A program made the position numbers and the translations under genes. Below are positions 26,400-35,484 of a stretch of 64,000 bases of DNA, piece by piece. The first letter of the stretch is position 1. Every line of letters begins with the position of its first letter. Source of the DNA: CBDEGU01 sp965238045. Its GTDB lineage: Bacteria > Acidobacteriota > Terriglobia > Bryobacterales > UBA6623. The stretch covers positions 1 to 64,000 of the forward strand of contig CBDEGU010000012.1 in the NCBI GenBank assembly GCA_965238045.1. The letters are read 5' to 3'. A model generated the notes under the pieces. That model saw only the letters and a list, made by a program, of their open reading frames with translations, was not told the origin of the DNA and did not search any database.

Positions 26400-28744
26400 A
26401 TTTGGCCCGCCTCCTTCGCTCTCCAATAGGAGTGTTCGGCTGGTAGATAGTGCGGTTTCAGGTAAACGCGGCGCGGCTCAAGCGACTGCGCCCCGTCATA
26501 GGGCAGACAGATTGCTTGACAGTTCGAGAGCAAGGCGAAGTCTCGCGGGTGAAACACGGCCTCGCGTTGCTCCCGGAATGATTTGGTCGCGCCCATGCTC
26601 CCGCCTCCGCCTCCGGCCCGGCCTGAGAGCGGGGAGACTTCCGAGCGCTTGGAGGTCTCGCTGATGGTGTAGGATTCCTTGATCTTCGCAACCTGGCCGC
26701 ACAACTCCGACGCAATCTTGGCGGATGCGTCATCACTCAGCGATAGGAAGATACGAGTACGGAGCGTCTGCAACAGCGAGCGCCACGCTTCCGAGCTTCC
26801 CAAGACGGCCCGCAACGAGGAAATAGATTGTGTGGCGACAATCGGGATGCAGCGGCATTGCCGGGTCAGCGCAAAGGATTTTTCATCGCCCGATGGGTCG
26901 TCCTCGCCCACCGAAGCGAAGGCTTGATATTCGTCACAGATAAAGACGGCGGGCCGGAAGTAGCGGCCTGGCGACCGCTTCATCTTGGCCGGTCGCATGA
27001 GAAGCGCCTGTAGCCAAGCGTTCTTGAGCATCACGCCCACGGCGCGGGCCAGCGCCGGGTTGATACCAGCGGGCATATTCAAGGCCAGCACCTTGCCCTG
27101 CTCGATCAATTCAAAGAGCGGCGGTAGGTGCTGCGAGATCGGGGCCGTCCCTGCGGTAGCCGGGGGAATGGAGGTAGCGGCTTGGTTGCTCTCGGCTGCG
27201 GGGTCCGGCGTCTTGTCGTCCGGCTCCGGCTCCGCCGCCTCCTTCGCGTCCTTCTCCGCCTTGATCCGCCGCAGTTGGGCTTGCAGGATAATGGCTTCGG
27301 GATCGTCAGGGATATGCGGCGCGGCGGGACAAAACACCTTGGCCACGTCCGGCATATCGAACATGGCAAGGAACACCGAAACCCCCTCCACAATCGAGGA
27401 CTTGATCTTGTTGTCTAGGGTTTGCCAGTCGTGGACAAACCAGCGCTTGACGGCCTCCACGCGCTCTCTTGTGTCTTCGCCGGGTCCGGGTTCCCAAACG
27501 ATCCGATAGTCAATCTTGAGCTTGTCAAGTTTCTTTTTCATCGGGCGCGTGTAGACGGCTTGCAGTTTCTTCGCCTCCGGTGCGTTGGTCCAGTTCCATT
27601 CGGCAAGGTTTATGAGTTGGGCTTCGTAGGTGCTCCGCGCCACGAAAACCGTCCCTGTATTCAGGTCATCACTCAGCTTCTCGGCTTCCTCGATCTTGGC
27701 CGCAAAAAGCTCCGGGTCGATGGCACAGCGGTAGACCTGTTGCAACGTCACCCAGCGCTCCGGGAAAACCCGGTGAAGCTCGATGATCCAGCGCACCAGA
27801 TTGGTATAGGCTTGCTGCCAGAAGGGTTCCTTGCCCTTGCCGAATAGCTGATTGAGAAGGCTCGAAACGGTGTAGGCCAGCGAGTAGGAATCGAGCCACC
27901 AGGCCGAGAGCGGATTCCATTGAGCGCGGGCGTCCATGCCAAGCTCGATGTAGTCTTGTCCACGGCCCGCCTCGACCAGGATTTGGCGGATGTCGTGACA
28001 GAAGTCTCCCTTGACTTCAAGCACCAGTGCCGCCGCCCGCATCTGCGGATTGGCCGCTTGCCAGCCGAGAAGCTGCCGGGCAAACGGGTTCATGCAAGCC
28101 GATGTTTTCCCTGATCCCACGGCTCCGAAAATCGCCACGCCGGTATACAGTCCACGCTCCGGGATGGTGAGCCACGAGGGACTGAAAATCTCCCGCGCCT
28201 CGACCGGGTGATGGACCTCCCCGATGACGATGGCCGGGGCCTTTTGTTTGGGATCAAGCGGCCACGGCGGGAGCTTGGCGAAGGGTGCGAAGTCGCGCCG
28301 CCGCCCCTCCAACCAGACCTTCCAAACGGTGACGGCAATAAGCCCGGACAGCATAACGGCAACGAAGGGCGAAACGTAGTACCACAGCACCAGCCAATCG
28401 AAGAAATTGGGGGTGTGGTAGTTCACCAAAGCAAGCCAGGGGTTTTCATCAAGCGACGGGAAGGGACGCCGTACAAAGCTCCACACGGCATACCACAGAC
28501 CGGCGAAAAAAAAGAGCACCAGAGCCGGAAGCGCTACAACGAATTGCCCGGCGCGAAACACGGCCCAACCCAACAGCACCAAACCTTGAAACACGCGCCA
28601 CCCGGCCCAGCCCAACAGCACCAAACCTTGAACCAACCCCCAGCCCGCGACGGCGAAAACCCGGATCGGGTTTTTCCAGTTCATGGGGCCAGCGAGCCGG
28701 TGCCAAAGCTCTTGTAAATATGGGACCAACTCGCGCCATTTCAT
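26396..28744 (-). CDS. VirD4/TraG-type conjugative coupling protein
   Basis: 782 residues; inner-membrane DNA pump linking relaxosome and secretion channel. Hydrophobic segments fill the first ~160 residues, including the repeat QGLVLLGWA twice in tandem, then a pair of membrane spans (LVLWYYVSPFVAVMLSGLIA). Walker A is VAIFGAVGSGKTSACMNPFA and Walker B is PAVFICDEYQAFASVG, with a later ATQSISSLRAVLGSSEAWRS. A long Glu/Pro/Ala-rich linker (EPEPDDKTPDPAAESNQAAT) interrupts the ATPase domain. It is translationally coupled to the virB11-like gene. No relaxase gene is present in the window. Confidence 0.85.
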   Translation of the reverse strand: MKWRELVPYLQELWHRLAGPMNWKNPIRVFAVAGWGLVQGLVLLGWAGWRVFQGLVLLGWAVFRAGQFVVALPALVLFFFAGLWYAVWSFVRRPFPSLDENPWLALVNYHTPNFFDWLVLWYYVSPFVAVMLSGLIAVTVWKVWLEGRRRDFAPFAKLPPWPLDPKQKAPAIVIGEVHHPVEAREIFSPSWLTIPERGLYTGVAIFGAVGSGKTSACMNPFARQLLGWQAANPQMRAAALVLEVKGDFCHDIRQILVEAGRGQDYIELGMDARAQWNPLSAWWLDSYSLAYTVSSLLNQLFGKGKEPFWQQAYTNLVRWIIELHRVFPERWVTLQQVYRCAIDPELFAAKIEEAEKLSDDLNTGTVFVARSTYEAQLINLAEWNWTNAPEAKKLQAVYTRPMKKKLDKLKIDYRIVWEPGPGEDTRERVEAVKRWFVHDWQTLDNKIKSSIVEGVSVFLAMFDMPDVAKVFCPAAPHIPDDPEAIILQAQLRRIKAEKDAKEAAEPEPDDKTPDPAAESNQAATSIPPATAGTAPISQHLPPLFELIEQGKVLALNMPAGINPALARAVGVMLKNAWLQALLMRPAKMKRSPGRYFRPAVFICDEYQAFASVGEDDPSGDEKSFALTRQCRCIPIVATQSISSLRAVLGSSEAWRSLLQTLRTRIFLSLSDDASAKIASELCGQVAKIKESYTISETSKRSEVSPLSGRAGGGGGSMGATKSFREQREAVFHPRDFALLSNCQAICLPYDGAQSLEPRRVYLKPHYLPAEHSYWRAKEAGQI

Positions 28745-28787
28745 AGGTCCGTCTCCGTGTTTTCAGCCTTCCCGCAGGGATCAATGA

Positions 28788-28889
28788 GGACGAGAGCGAC
28801 CCCCCATGGGGCCGGATAGAAGCGTGTCCCACAGCGCGTCTATTCAAGGTCACATGCCCCCCCGGTTTTGGGGGGGGGCGCTCTCGTCC
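28788..28889. repeat. Long-spaced inverted repeat upstream of the coupling-protein gene
   Basis: GGACGAGAGCG (28788-28798) and CGCTCTCGTCC (28879-28889) are perfect complements 80 bp apart, each bordered inside by a C or G run. This lies in the 335-bp non-coding stretch 28745-29079 before the coupling protein. The same stretch also holds a run of 13 C at 29001-29013 and no other recognisable feature. It could be part of an oriT or a hairpin affecting expression; neither is proven. Confidence 0.4.
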
Positions 28890-29079
28890 CAGCCTTTCTC
28901 CCGCGTCCGAAGCGCGAGGGCCGTTTCAAAGTGGCTAACCACAGCAAAATGAGGCACATAGGGGAAAGCGGCTGCGCCATATCTTGAGCCGAAATTTTGT
29001 CCCCCCCCCCCCCTCTAACCCTGGGGCAAAAACCATGCGGTCTTTTGGGACAACAAAATTCGCCGATTTTCCCTCTCTC

Positions 29080-29923
29080 TCAGCCGATTTCATCCGGGTC
29101 CGCAAAGCGGACGGCCCGCCATGTCGAATAGTCGTCAATCGAGACTCCTTCCGTGACCTTGGCTTCGGGGCGGCGTTGGAGTTCCACAGACCGTCTCCCG
29201 GCTTCCGCGAATCCTCCGTACCGGGCTAGAAATTCCTCGTCCTCCCCGCGCATCGCCTCGTGAATCGCCTTGATCTCCTGCTTCGCCGTCAGCCCTTCAG
29301 CGGGTGTCCCTGGGTCCGCCCGCCGCCGCCCATGCTTCAAGCACTCGCGCCGTCCGATCCACGGTGGCATTTTCAACCCCAATACCGATCACCCGAACCT
29401 GCCGCCCCTTCTTGCGGAGCGCATCCCAAAGCGGCCCATGCGCGGCTCCCCACGAGTGGAGTTCGGTATCCGTCTGGTGGCCCGGATTGACGTAGGCAAA
29501 GGTGACGGTTTCAGGGTCCACGGCAAGGGGTAGTTTGAGCGCAAAGTAGCGCTTCTTCATGCCCGGATGTTCCAGAACAAAATCGAGGGACAAAAGCCGT
29601 CGCATGACAACCGGCTTGCTGGCCTTTCGCCGGTGGCGGATGTTCTCGACGCCCAGCGCCCGGTAGATCGCGTTACTCGATATCCGGCACGTTTTCCCTC
29701 CCCCATTGAGTAGCGGCCACTCGCCCTCGACCGCCGCCTTGCGATCAATCAACACCTTCACAAAACGGTGCGCCTGTTTCCGGTAGGTATTGAAGTAATG
29801 ACAGAACTGCGACCGCGTGAAGACGCCGCTGTGAAGGCACACGAGCGCGATCCATTCCGCGTCCTGGCCGGTCCAGCCGAGCGGTTCCAGCTTGCGATCT
29901 CTTCCCCGCAAGTGCTCGATCAT
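29080..29923 (-). pseudogene. Winged-helix, replication-relaxation-like transfer protein, frameshifted
   Basis: The first frame (29923 to about 29300) has MIEHLRGRDRKLEPLGWTGQ, then EWIALVCLHSGVFTRSQFCH and KQAHRFVKVLIDRKAAV, a winged-helix pattern like the replication-relaxation family often found near coupling proteins. The remainder (GLTAKQEIKAIHEAMRGEDE to DPDEIG) is in another frame. The shift falls in the repetitive GCGGCGGCGGGCGGAC near 29320. The start codon directly follows the stop of the virB8-like fragment. Identification is tentative. Confidence 0.4.
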
Positions 29924-30055
29924 CTATTGATCTCCGGTGACGGTGGCCCGGTCGCCTTGCAAGTAGGTGATGACGATTCCCATGGGGTTGAACACGATCA
30001 ACTCCGGGGGGATGTGTTGGAGGAACTGGAATTGAAGGGAGAGTGTCCAGCGCGC
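29924..30055 (-). pseudogene. C-terminal fragment of a VirB8/TrbF-like protein
   Basis: Reads RARWTLSLQFQFLQHIPPEL then IVFNPMGIVITYLQGDRA and stops at TAG 29924-29926. The NPMGIVITYLQ ending parallels the NPLGIYVTDF-type C-terminus of VirB8/TrbF inner-membrane channel proteins. The upstream part is missing. It supports a once larger type IV secretion cluster. Confidence 0.45.
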
Positions 30056-30261
30056 GCGGCCCCGGCCGGTCGAGGCGACGTCGGTCTCGCGTGTCTGAGA
30101 CCGTGCGTGACGCCCGGCGCCCGCACGTCGGACATCACCGATCACGACCCCTCCAGCGCCTGCTCACCGACTGGTGGTCCAGCGCCGCCGGGTGCGGTCG
30201 GCCGGCGCGGCCCCGCGGCGGCAGTCGCTCGCCTGGGTGGTGGCGTGGCGGGCGAGCCGCC

Positions 30262-30826
30262 GTGTCCGGTGTTGAGGGCTTGCAACAGGTCGGCCGCTTC
30301 GGTGCCGCGCACTTCGCCGACGACGATGTGATCGGGCCGGTGCCGCAAGGCGCGTCGCACGAGGTCGCGGATCGTGAGGGCTCCCTGCTGTAACCGGCGC
30401 GCCTCGAACCGGACGCGGTTCGGGGAGTCGATGCGGAGCTCCAAGGTGTCCTCGATGGCGACGATCCGCTGGTCGTCGGGGATGAGGGCAATGAGCACGT
30501 TGAGCAGCGTCGTGTTGCCGCTCGCGGTGTCGCCGCTGACGAGGATATTGCGGCGGGTGTGCAACACCCGCTGGGCTTCGTCACGGATGTGCGCGGGCAG
30601 CGCGCCTTGTGCGAGCAGCTGTGCCGCCGAAAAGGATCGTGTGCCGAAGCGCCGCACGGTGATGGCCACGTGCGGGCTGGCGGGGGGCACACAGATGGCC
30701 ACGCGCGACCCGTCGCCCAACCGGGCGTCGAGGATCGGCCGCGGGAAACGCGCTGGGCCACGTCCAGGCGCACGCGACACTGACGCTGCCGACGACCAGG
30801 AACGCGCGGATGAGTCGCTCAAGCAT
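30262..30826 (-). pseudogene. Second VirB11-like ATPase remnant with mutated Walker A, fused to a foreign N-terminus
   Basis: From about 30752 to 30262 the translation matches the virB11-like gene at 25.4-26.4 kb: DARLGDGSRVAICVPPASPH, RIVAIEDTLELRID, DHIVVGEVRGTEAADLLQAL. The P-loop reads SGDTASGNTT where the intact copy has SGGTGSGKTT, losing the catalytic lysine. Both ends are missing. Immediately upstream another frame starts at ATG 30826 with MLERLIRAFLVVGSVSVACA, an N-terminal signal or membrane segment that breaks off after about 30 residues. A recombined remnant. Confidence 0.7.
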
Positions 30827-31124
30827 CGCGCCGCTCGTCGCTGCCCGTCTCTTCCCAGACGTCTTGAGCCGCAGCCGAGGGGCGCTGTCACCCGCAGGGC
30901 CGTAGCGCAGCGTAGGAGCCGCGCCAGCGGCTTGACTCGCCCCTTGGCGGAGGCTATTCGGGGGTTTGGGTTGGGTTTTGTTGTCGTCCCGGTTCCCCCG
31001 TTCCGCTGCGGTATGACTTAAGTATTGTGTTTTCAGTTCTTTATCTATAAGGAAGGTTTTGGTTTTGCCTTTTGCGGGGGCGTCAGCGCTCCGCTTTCGG
31101 TGGTTTCTCTTTTGTTTTCAGTGA

Positions 31125-31289
31125 GTTATCCACAGCCGTAGCCGCTCCTACTACTTGTTCTTTAACTACTTGTTCTTTAACTACTTGTTCTTTAACTACT
31201 TGTATGGGTCTCCCGAATAGGCGAAGAATTGAGGGGGGGGTCTCCCGAATAGGCGAAGAAGCAGCGCTAGGGGGTCTCCCGAATAGGCG
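31125..31289. other. Iteron-type plasmid origin with DnaA box
   Basis: A DnaA-box match TTATCCACA (31126-31134) is followed by ACTACTTGTTCTTTA repeated without gaps at 31150-31164, 31165-31179 and 31180-31194, plus a partial fourth unit. Three copies of GGGTCTCCCGAATAGGCG then start at 31206, 31238 and 31272 (spacing 32 and 34 bp). Region 30890-31125 beside it is GC-rich, then AT-rich. The array lies just downstream of repA copy 4, as iterons do in the related remnant at 0.5 kb. The likely initiator is RepA (inference). Confidence 0.7.
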
Positions 31290-31414
31290 TGGAAAACTCC
31301 CCCGCATCACTGGCACCTGTGGATGAACCTCGTGGCGGCGGTCGAGCAGGACGCCGTAAGAAGCCCCAGGAACGACTTTTAGCGGTGGGGCCGTCAGGGG
31401 CGAGCCTTGCGGTT

Positions 31415-32393
31415 CTAGCTTGCTAGTTGACGCTGATCCACTGGGGCGATGGCCGGGGTCGAAGGATGCAGGATCAGGACGCCCGGAGCCGTGGTGTAGT
31501 TCAGGCCCGGCCAGGCCATCTTGATCTTCTTCAACTCGCGCAGCACCTTGATGCGGAAGTTTTGAACGGTTTTCTTGTCGTGGGCGTTGTCCGGGTGTGC
31601 TCCGAACTGGCGGTACACCTGCCTCCAGGAGAGCCGTAGCGGAGCGCGGAGGGCAAAGGTGCGGTAGACCAACCACAGGTAGAGATCGAGACCCAACGTA
31701 GAGCGTTTGATCGCCGTCAGGGTGTTTATGTCAATCGGCACGGGATGGCGGATGATCTCTTGGAATAACTTCTCACTGAGTTCGATCTTGCTCTCCCATA
31801 GTCCCGCCTGATCGGGCCGGTTCGGGGTCCACCAGAGTTCGGTGCGGTCGGCGATCAGCGAGTTCACGGTGGCTCGCCCGTTCTCATCCTCATAGATCAG
31901 CGAGACGGTGCAACCAAAGAGCCGGTTCATCTGGTTGCGGAGCCGAGTTTGAACGCCCCCCCGCCCGCCGCTACTGCTGTAGACCCCCAGCGCCCGCATG
32001 AACTCGGAAAGCGAGCGCCCTAGAACCAGCTCGCGGCTTTGGGTCCGTACCGCTTCGGTCGAGACCCAAGCCAACAACAAACGGGGGAAGTTGCCAAAGG
32101 GGAGCTTGTTTCCGCCGCCGGCGACCATGTAGAGCGTGAAGGGGCCGTTCTGTCGCTTGTATTGAAGGCGGTTGCCGGGGTTGGTGCGGGGCAGGGAGCA
32201 CAGCGGCCATCATCCGCGCCATGAAACCGAGATCCGGGTCCGCTTCGCTGGCCCCGACCAACTGGTTTACCTGATCGGCGAGGGTGAAGCCCCGCCGCGC
32301 CGGTGGTGGGGTTTTGCGGAGCGCTTGGACCGGGCCGGGCAGATCGGCGATGACTTCAGCAACGGGAACCAACTCGTCGCGTTGACGCTGCAT
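31415..32393 (-). pseudogene. repA: RepA initiator (copy 4), nearly full length but frameshifted
   Basis: The most complete copy. Starting at ATG 32393 it reads MQRQRDELVPVAEVIADLPG, then GFTLADQVNQLVGASEADPD and LGFMARMMA. One extra base follows (GATGGCCGCTGTGC against the expected GATGGCGCTGTGC), and the rest runs in the next frame: LCSLPRTNPGNRLQYKRQNG, KLPFGNFPRLLLAWVSTEAV, TELWWTPNRPDQAGLWESKI, WRQVYRQFGAHPDNA, ending QLAS. An ATG inside the second frame (32128) could give a shortened 237-residue protein. Iterons lie downstream. Confidence 0.88.
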
Positions 32394-32470
32394 GGCTTTT
32401 AGTCTCCCATGTTGGCGCTGTTGCATGATTCAACTGCGGCGCGAGTGGGGGCGCTTTTCCAACTTCTCGT

Positions 32471-32525
32471 TCAGGACACCACAGCGCAGGATTTCGGCCT
32501 ACCCAGCTCGGCCATCCGGTTGAGG
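32471..32525 (-). pseudogene. IS5 transposase, 3' exon after the intron
   Basis: Reads LNRMAELGRPKSCAVVS and stops, the typical C-terminus of IS5-group transposases. Joined to the 5' exon at ...GCH, it gives GCHILNRMAELGRP in frame, which is what the family predicts. This join defines the intron boundaries. Confidence 0.75.
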
Positions 32526-32565
32526 ATCGCGGTAGGGATGCCGGTCGCCCGGCACCCCCCGCACA

Positions 32566-32598
32566 GATCCGTGCTCGCGCTCCTAACGCACACGGCTC
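32566..32598 (-). ncRNA. Group II intron domain V
   Basis: Minus-strand sequence GAGCCGTGTGCGTTAGGAGC continuing GCGAGCACGGATC folds as the 33-nt catalytic hairpin: a GAGCCGTGTGCG arm, a short TTAG loop, and a GCGAGCACGGATC arm with the usual bulge. It follows the maturase stop immediately. A further hairpin containing GGTGCCGGGCGACCGGCATC (domain VI region) leads to the 3' end. Confidence 0.7.
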
Positions 32599-34038
32599 CT
32601 ACCTCGGATGAATAGCGCAGAAACGTTCCATCGGATAAGGGTGCAGAACACGTGGGATGGGAATCCAGCGGTCCAATAATCGATTGAGCTTCTTCCAGGA
32701 CTTGCGTCCCTTCTGACTGCGGCGAAACAGAACGTGTCGCCACAGCACGCGCAACCGGTGTTGGAACAACGACAGTCGATCCGAGTTACCCGGAACCGCG
32801 TGGTATTGGTAAAAGCCCTGGACGACCTGCTTCAGCCAAGCTCCGACCAGCGCCGTCGGCTCGTGCATCCGGCGACGCAGAGCTGCCTTTAACTGATGCA
32901 GCTTCGCCACCATCCGCTTCTTTGCCGTTTTGCGCCAGACGATGAATGTGCCGGTTTTCTTACGCTTCCCGCAGTAATGCGTGAAGCCCAAGAAATCGAA
33001 GGTCTCCGGCTTTCCCTCTCCACGTTGCTTCCGGTCCCGAGCGGCGAACCGCCCAAACCTAATCAACCGCGTCTTACCCGCATGGAGTTCCAAACCGAAC
33101 TTGGCCAACCGTTCCTGAAGCTCTCTCCAGAAACGCTCGGCTTCGGCTCGGTACTGAAAACCCATCACAAAGTCGTCGGCGTAACGGACGACAATCACGT
33201 CGCCCTTAGCCACTTTCTTGCGCCAGGCTTCCACCCACAGATCGAAGACGTAGTGCAGGTACACGTTGGCGAGCAGCGGCGAAACCACTGAACCCTGCGG
33301 AGTCCCCACCTTCGTCTCCGACCACTGACCGTCTTCCGATACTCCCGCCTTCAACCATTTCTGGATCAGGCGAAGCACCCTGGGATCGGCCACGCGGTGC
33401 TTGAGGAACTTGTCCAGCCAATCGTGCGACAAAGTGTCGAAAAATTTCTGAACATCGCAGTCAAGCACCCAGCTCACTCGTCTCGTTTCGATCCCCACCG
33501 AGAGCGCATCAAGCGCTTGGTGAGGACCGCGTCCCGGACGGAACCCGTACGAAAAGCCCAAGAAGTCGACCTCATAGATTTGATTGAGGATCGTCACTAC
33601 GGCCTGTTGAACGATCTTGTCCTCCAAGGCCGCAATGCCCAACGGACGCTGCCGTCCGTCGGACTTCTCGATATAGACCCTTCGCGAGGGCTGCGCCCGG
33701 TACGTTCCGCGATGTACCCGGCTATGAAGATCGACGAGTCGACCCTCCAGCCCGGTCTCGTACTCCCGCCACGTCACGCCATCGACTCCCGGGGCGGCTT
33801 TTCGCTGCAGGGCGTAAAAGCTCTCCCGGAGTAGATCGACGCTCAGATGGTGGAGCAAGGCGGTGAACTTCTCCTGCCTCCTTTCGTTGGCTGTTCTACG
33901 CACGCCTCCAAGTCCTTGGGACACTCTCTTCCCGCTCGGTGTCGGGCTCGTGTAGGATCCTTTGGCGGTCTCCTTGGTCTGCGCCCTTCCCTCCCCGGCC
34001 TCCGCCCAAGACGAATCTTGTTTGTTCGGTCGGTTCAT
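32599..34038 (-). CDS. ltrA: Group II intron reverse transcriptase/maturase
   Basis: 479 residues from ATG 34038 (MNRPNKQDSSWAEAGEGRAQ), the start used by close relatives; the open frame continues 40 codons upstream into intron RNA. Reverse transcriptase blocks are visible: RQRPLGIAALEDKIVQQAVV, GFSYGFRPGRGPHQALDAL, GTPQGSVVSPLLANVYLHYV and the catalytic VIVVRYADDFVMGF. Maturase domain X follows (FLGFTHYCGKRKKTGTFIVW). There is no HNH endonuclease. It assists splicing and retrohoming of its own intron. No internal lesion. Confidence 0.9.
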   Translation of the reverse strand: MNRPNKQDSSWAEAGEGRAQTKETAKGSYTSPTPSGKRVSQGLGGVRRTANERRQEKFTALLHHLSVDLLRESFYALQRKAAPGVDGVTWREYETGLEGRLVDLHSRVHRGTYRAQPSRRVYIEKSDGRQRPLGIAALEDKIVQQAVVTILNQIYEVDFLGFSYGFRPGRGPHQALDALSVGIETRRVSWVLDCDVQKFFDTLSHDWLDKFLKHRVADPRVLRLIQKWLKAGVSEDGQWSETKVGTPQGSVVSPLLANVYLHYVFDLWVEAWRKKVAKGDVIVVRYADDFVMGFQYRAEAERFWRELQERLAKFGLELHAGKTRLIRFGRFAARDRKQRGEGKPETFDFLGFTHYCGKRKKTGTFIVWRKTAKKRMVAKLHQLKAALRRRMHEPTALVGAWLKQVVQGFYQYHAVPGNSDRLSLFQHRLRVLWRHVLFRRSQKGRKSWKKLNRLLDRWIPIPRVLHPYPMERFCAIHPR

Positions 34039-34281
34039 CGGTAGTACGGCGCAGTCAGACTCCTCTGGAGCGTACGTGTCCGCCGTTCGGCTCAGCGCCT
34101 TCTCGGACCGGTCTCGATCAGATCGAGACACTCCAGAGGTCTCCCGGTTCTCGTGCATGTTGTTTCTCGACGTGCTCAGGTTCTTCGACTACACAGGGCC
34201 GGGCGCCCACTCGCGAACTAGCGCGAACGCCCGTGTTGCCTTCCCATCTCACATACGTGGTCGGCACCCTGAAAAAGGGTT

Positions 34282-35318
34282 GATGGGTATTCACTTGACT
34301 CAGGTATTTTGAAATGGCCCCTACATGTTGTGGTTGTCCGTAGCGCGTGTTGCGGTGCCTCCGACCAGCGACTTGTAGGGCGCCGGTTGGACGGCGACGG
34401 CCTGCTGAACCAGGCGGTAGAAGAGCTTGCCTCGGCTTCTGGACTTGCGGCGGTTGAAGCGGAAGGTGAATTCGTCGAGGTAGTAGTCGAGATGCTCGTG
34501 GCTGACGGCTCCTTGATGCGTACCCAGTATCCAACGCTTCAGTAACGACACCACGCGATGCACGCGGGGGAGCAGTTGAGAGGCTCGTGCCGGTTGCCCG
34601 TCCAGGTAGCTCACCTCGTGGCGATAGCCGTCGCTTTCGAGTGGCTCGTATCCCAGCCAGCCGTCCGTGTGGACCACGCTGCCGGGTTCGACCGACTCGC
34701 CGACGAAGGCCATCAAGCTGTCCCCAGAGGCGTTCGGAATCGTGCGCATCCGAACTCGTCCGATGCCGGCGCCATCTTCCTCGGCCGCTACTACAATCAG
34801 CGCTTTCGCGTCGGTTTGGCGGCCCCGCACGCCCTCCTCCAGGGCTCCTAAGTAAGTCTCGTCAACCTCAACGCGCCCGCTGAGGCGATCACGTCCGGGC
34901 CGCACCATAGCGCGCCGAAGCTTGTGCAACCAAGTCCAGGCCGTCTTGTAGCTGCCCAGGCCCAACACCCGCTGCAATCCCAATGCACTCGCCCCGTTCT
35001 TCTGGCTGGTGAGCCACCACATTGCTCGAAACCAACTCTGGAGCGGCTTGCGGGTGTCTTGAAAGATTGTGCCTGCTGTCGCCGAAGCTTGATGCCCGCA
35101 GCTTGCACACTGCAGCAGCACCGTGCGCACCGCCCAGGTTTTGTCATGCCCGCATCGCGGACAACGAAAACCCTCCGGCCAGCGGAGTTGACACAGATAC
35201 TCCCGACAGGCCTGCTCGCTAGCGAAACGCGCCTCGAACTCGGCCAAATTCCGGGGATAATCTTCCATCGCCCAAGATCCTACATCTTGGGGTCACCTGA
35301 GTCAAGTAAATACCCATC
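34282..35318 (-). mobile_element. IS1595-family element, copy 1 (inside the group II intron)
   Basis: A 1037-bp element with inverted repeats GATGGGTATTCACTTGACTC (left) and the complement of GATGGGTATTTACTTGACTC (right). It is flanked by AAAGGGTT at 34274-34281 and 35319-35326, an 8-bp target duplication. It lies in the intron RNA upstream of the maturase gene. A second copy is at 58204-59193. Confidence 0.92.
34321..35268 (-). CDS. IS1595-family (ISXO2-like) transposase
   Basis: 315 residues. The N-terminal zinc ribbon is FRCPRCGHDKTWAVRTVLLQ then CASCGHQASATAGTIF. The DDE-like catalytic domain follows: GRVEVDETYLGALEEG, VVHTDGWLGYEPLESDGYRH, and HEHLDYYLDEFTFRFNRRKS at the end, the ISXO2 signature. 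The frame is complete and the element's ends are intact, so it may be active. It starts at ATG 35268, with no alternative nearby. Confidence 0.92.
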   Translation of the reverse strand: MEDYPRNLAEFEARFASEQACREYLCQLRWPEGFRCPRCGHDKTWAVRTVLLQCASCGHQASATAGTIFQDTRKPLQSWFRAMWWLTSQKNGASALGLQRVLGLGSYKTAWTWLHKLRRAMVRPGRDRLSGRVEVDETYLGALEEGVRGRQTDAKALIVVAAEEDGAGIGRVRMRTIPNASGDSLMAFVGESVEPGSVVHTDGWLGYEPLESDGYRHEVSYLDGQPARASQLLPRVHRVVSLLKRWILGTHQGAVSHEHLDYYLDEFTFRFNRRKSRSRGKLFYRLVQQAVAVQPAPYKSLVGGTATRATDNHNM

Positions 35319-35484
35319 AAAGGGTTTTTCGAAGCTCAATAGCCCGGCCCATCGATGCCCCTATCTACGCTTCGGTTGACGCCTCACGACGCCCGCCGCA
35401 AGACACGGGGTCAAGGTGGCTCGCTACCTCCTTCCTTGTAGGACTCTTTCATTCCTGACAACATGCCGGTTTATCCCGGCGCTC

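Larger units (their letters stand above)
32526..35484 (-). mobile_element. Group II intron (with IS1595 nested inside)
   Basis: Splice boundaries were inferred from restoration of the IS5 reading frame. The intron starts GAGCGCCGGGATAAACCGGC at 35484 and ends in CCCTACCGCGAT at 32526. It encodes a maturase and has a recognisable domain V near its 3' end. Length without the nested IS and one target duplication is about 1.9 kb, normal for an ORF-bearing bacterial group II intron. It lies in the sense orientation of the host transposase, so splicing could in principle rejoin the exons. Confidence 0.75.

Noticed and set aside
31150..31289. CRISPR array
   Set aside because: Repeats are 15 bp without spacers or ~18-23 bp with only three units, next to repA and a DnaA box, and no cas genes are present. 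Iterons fit better.
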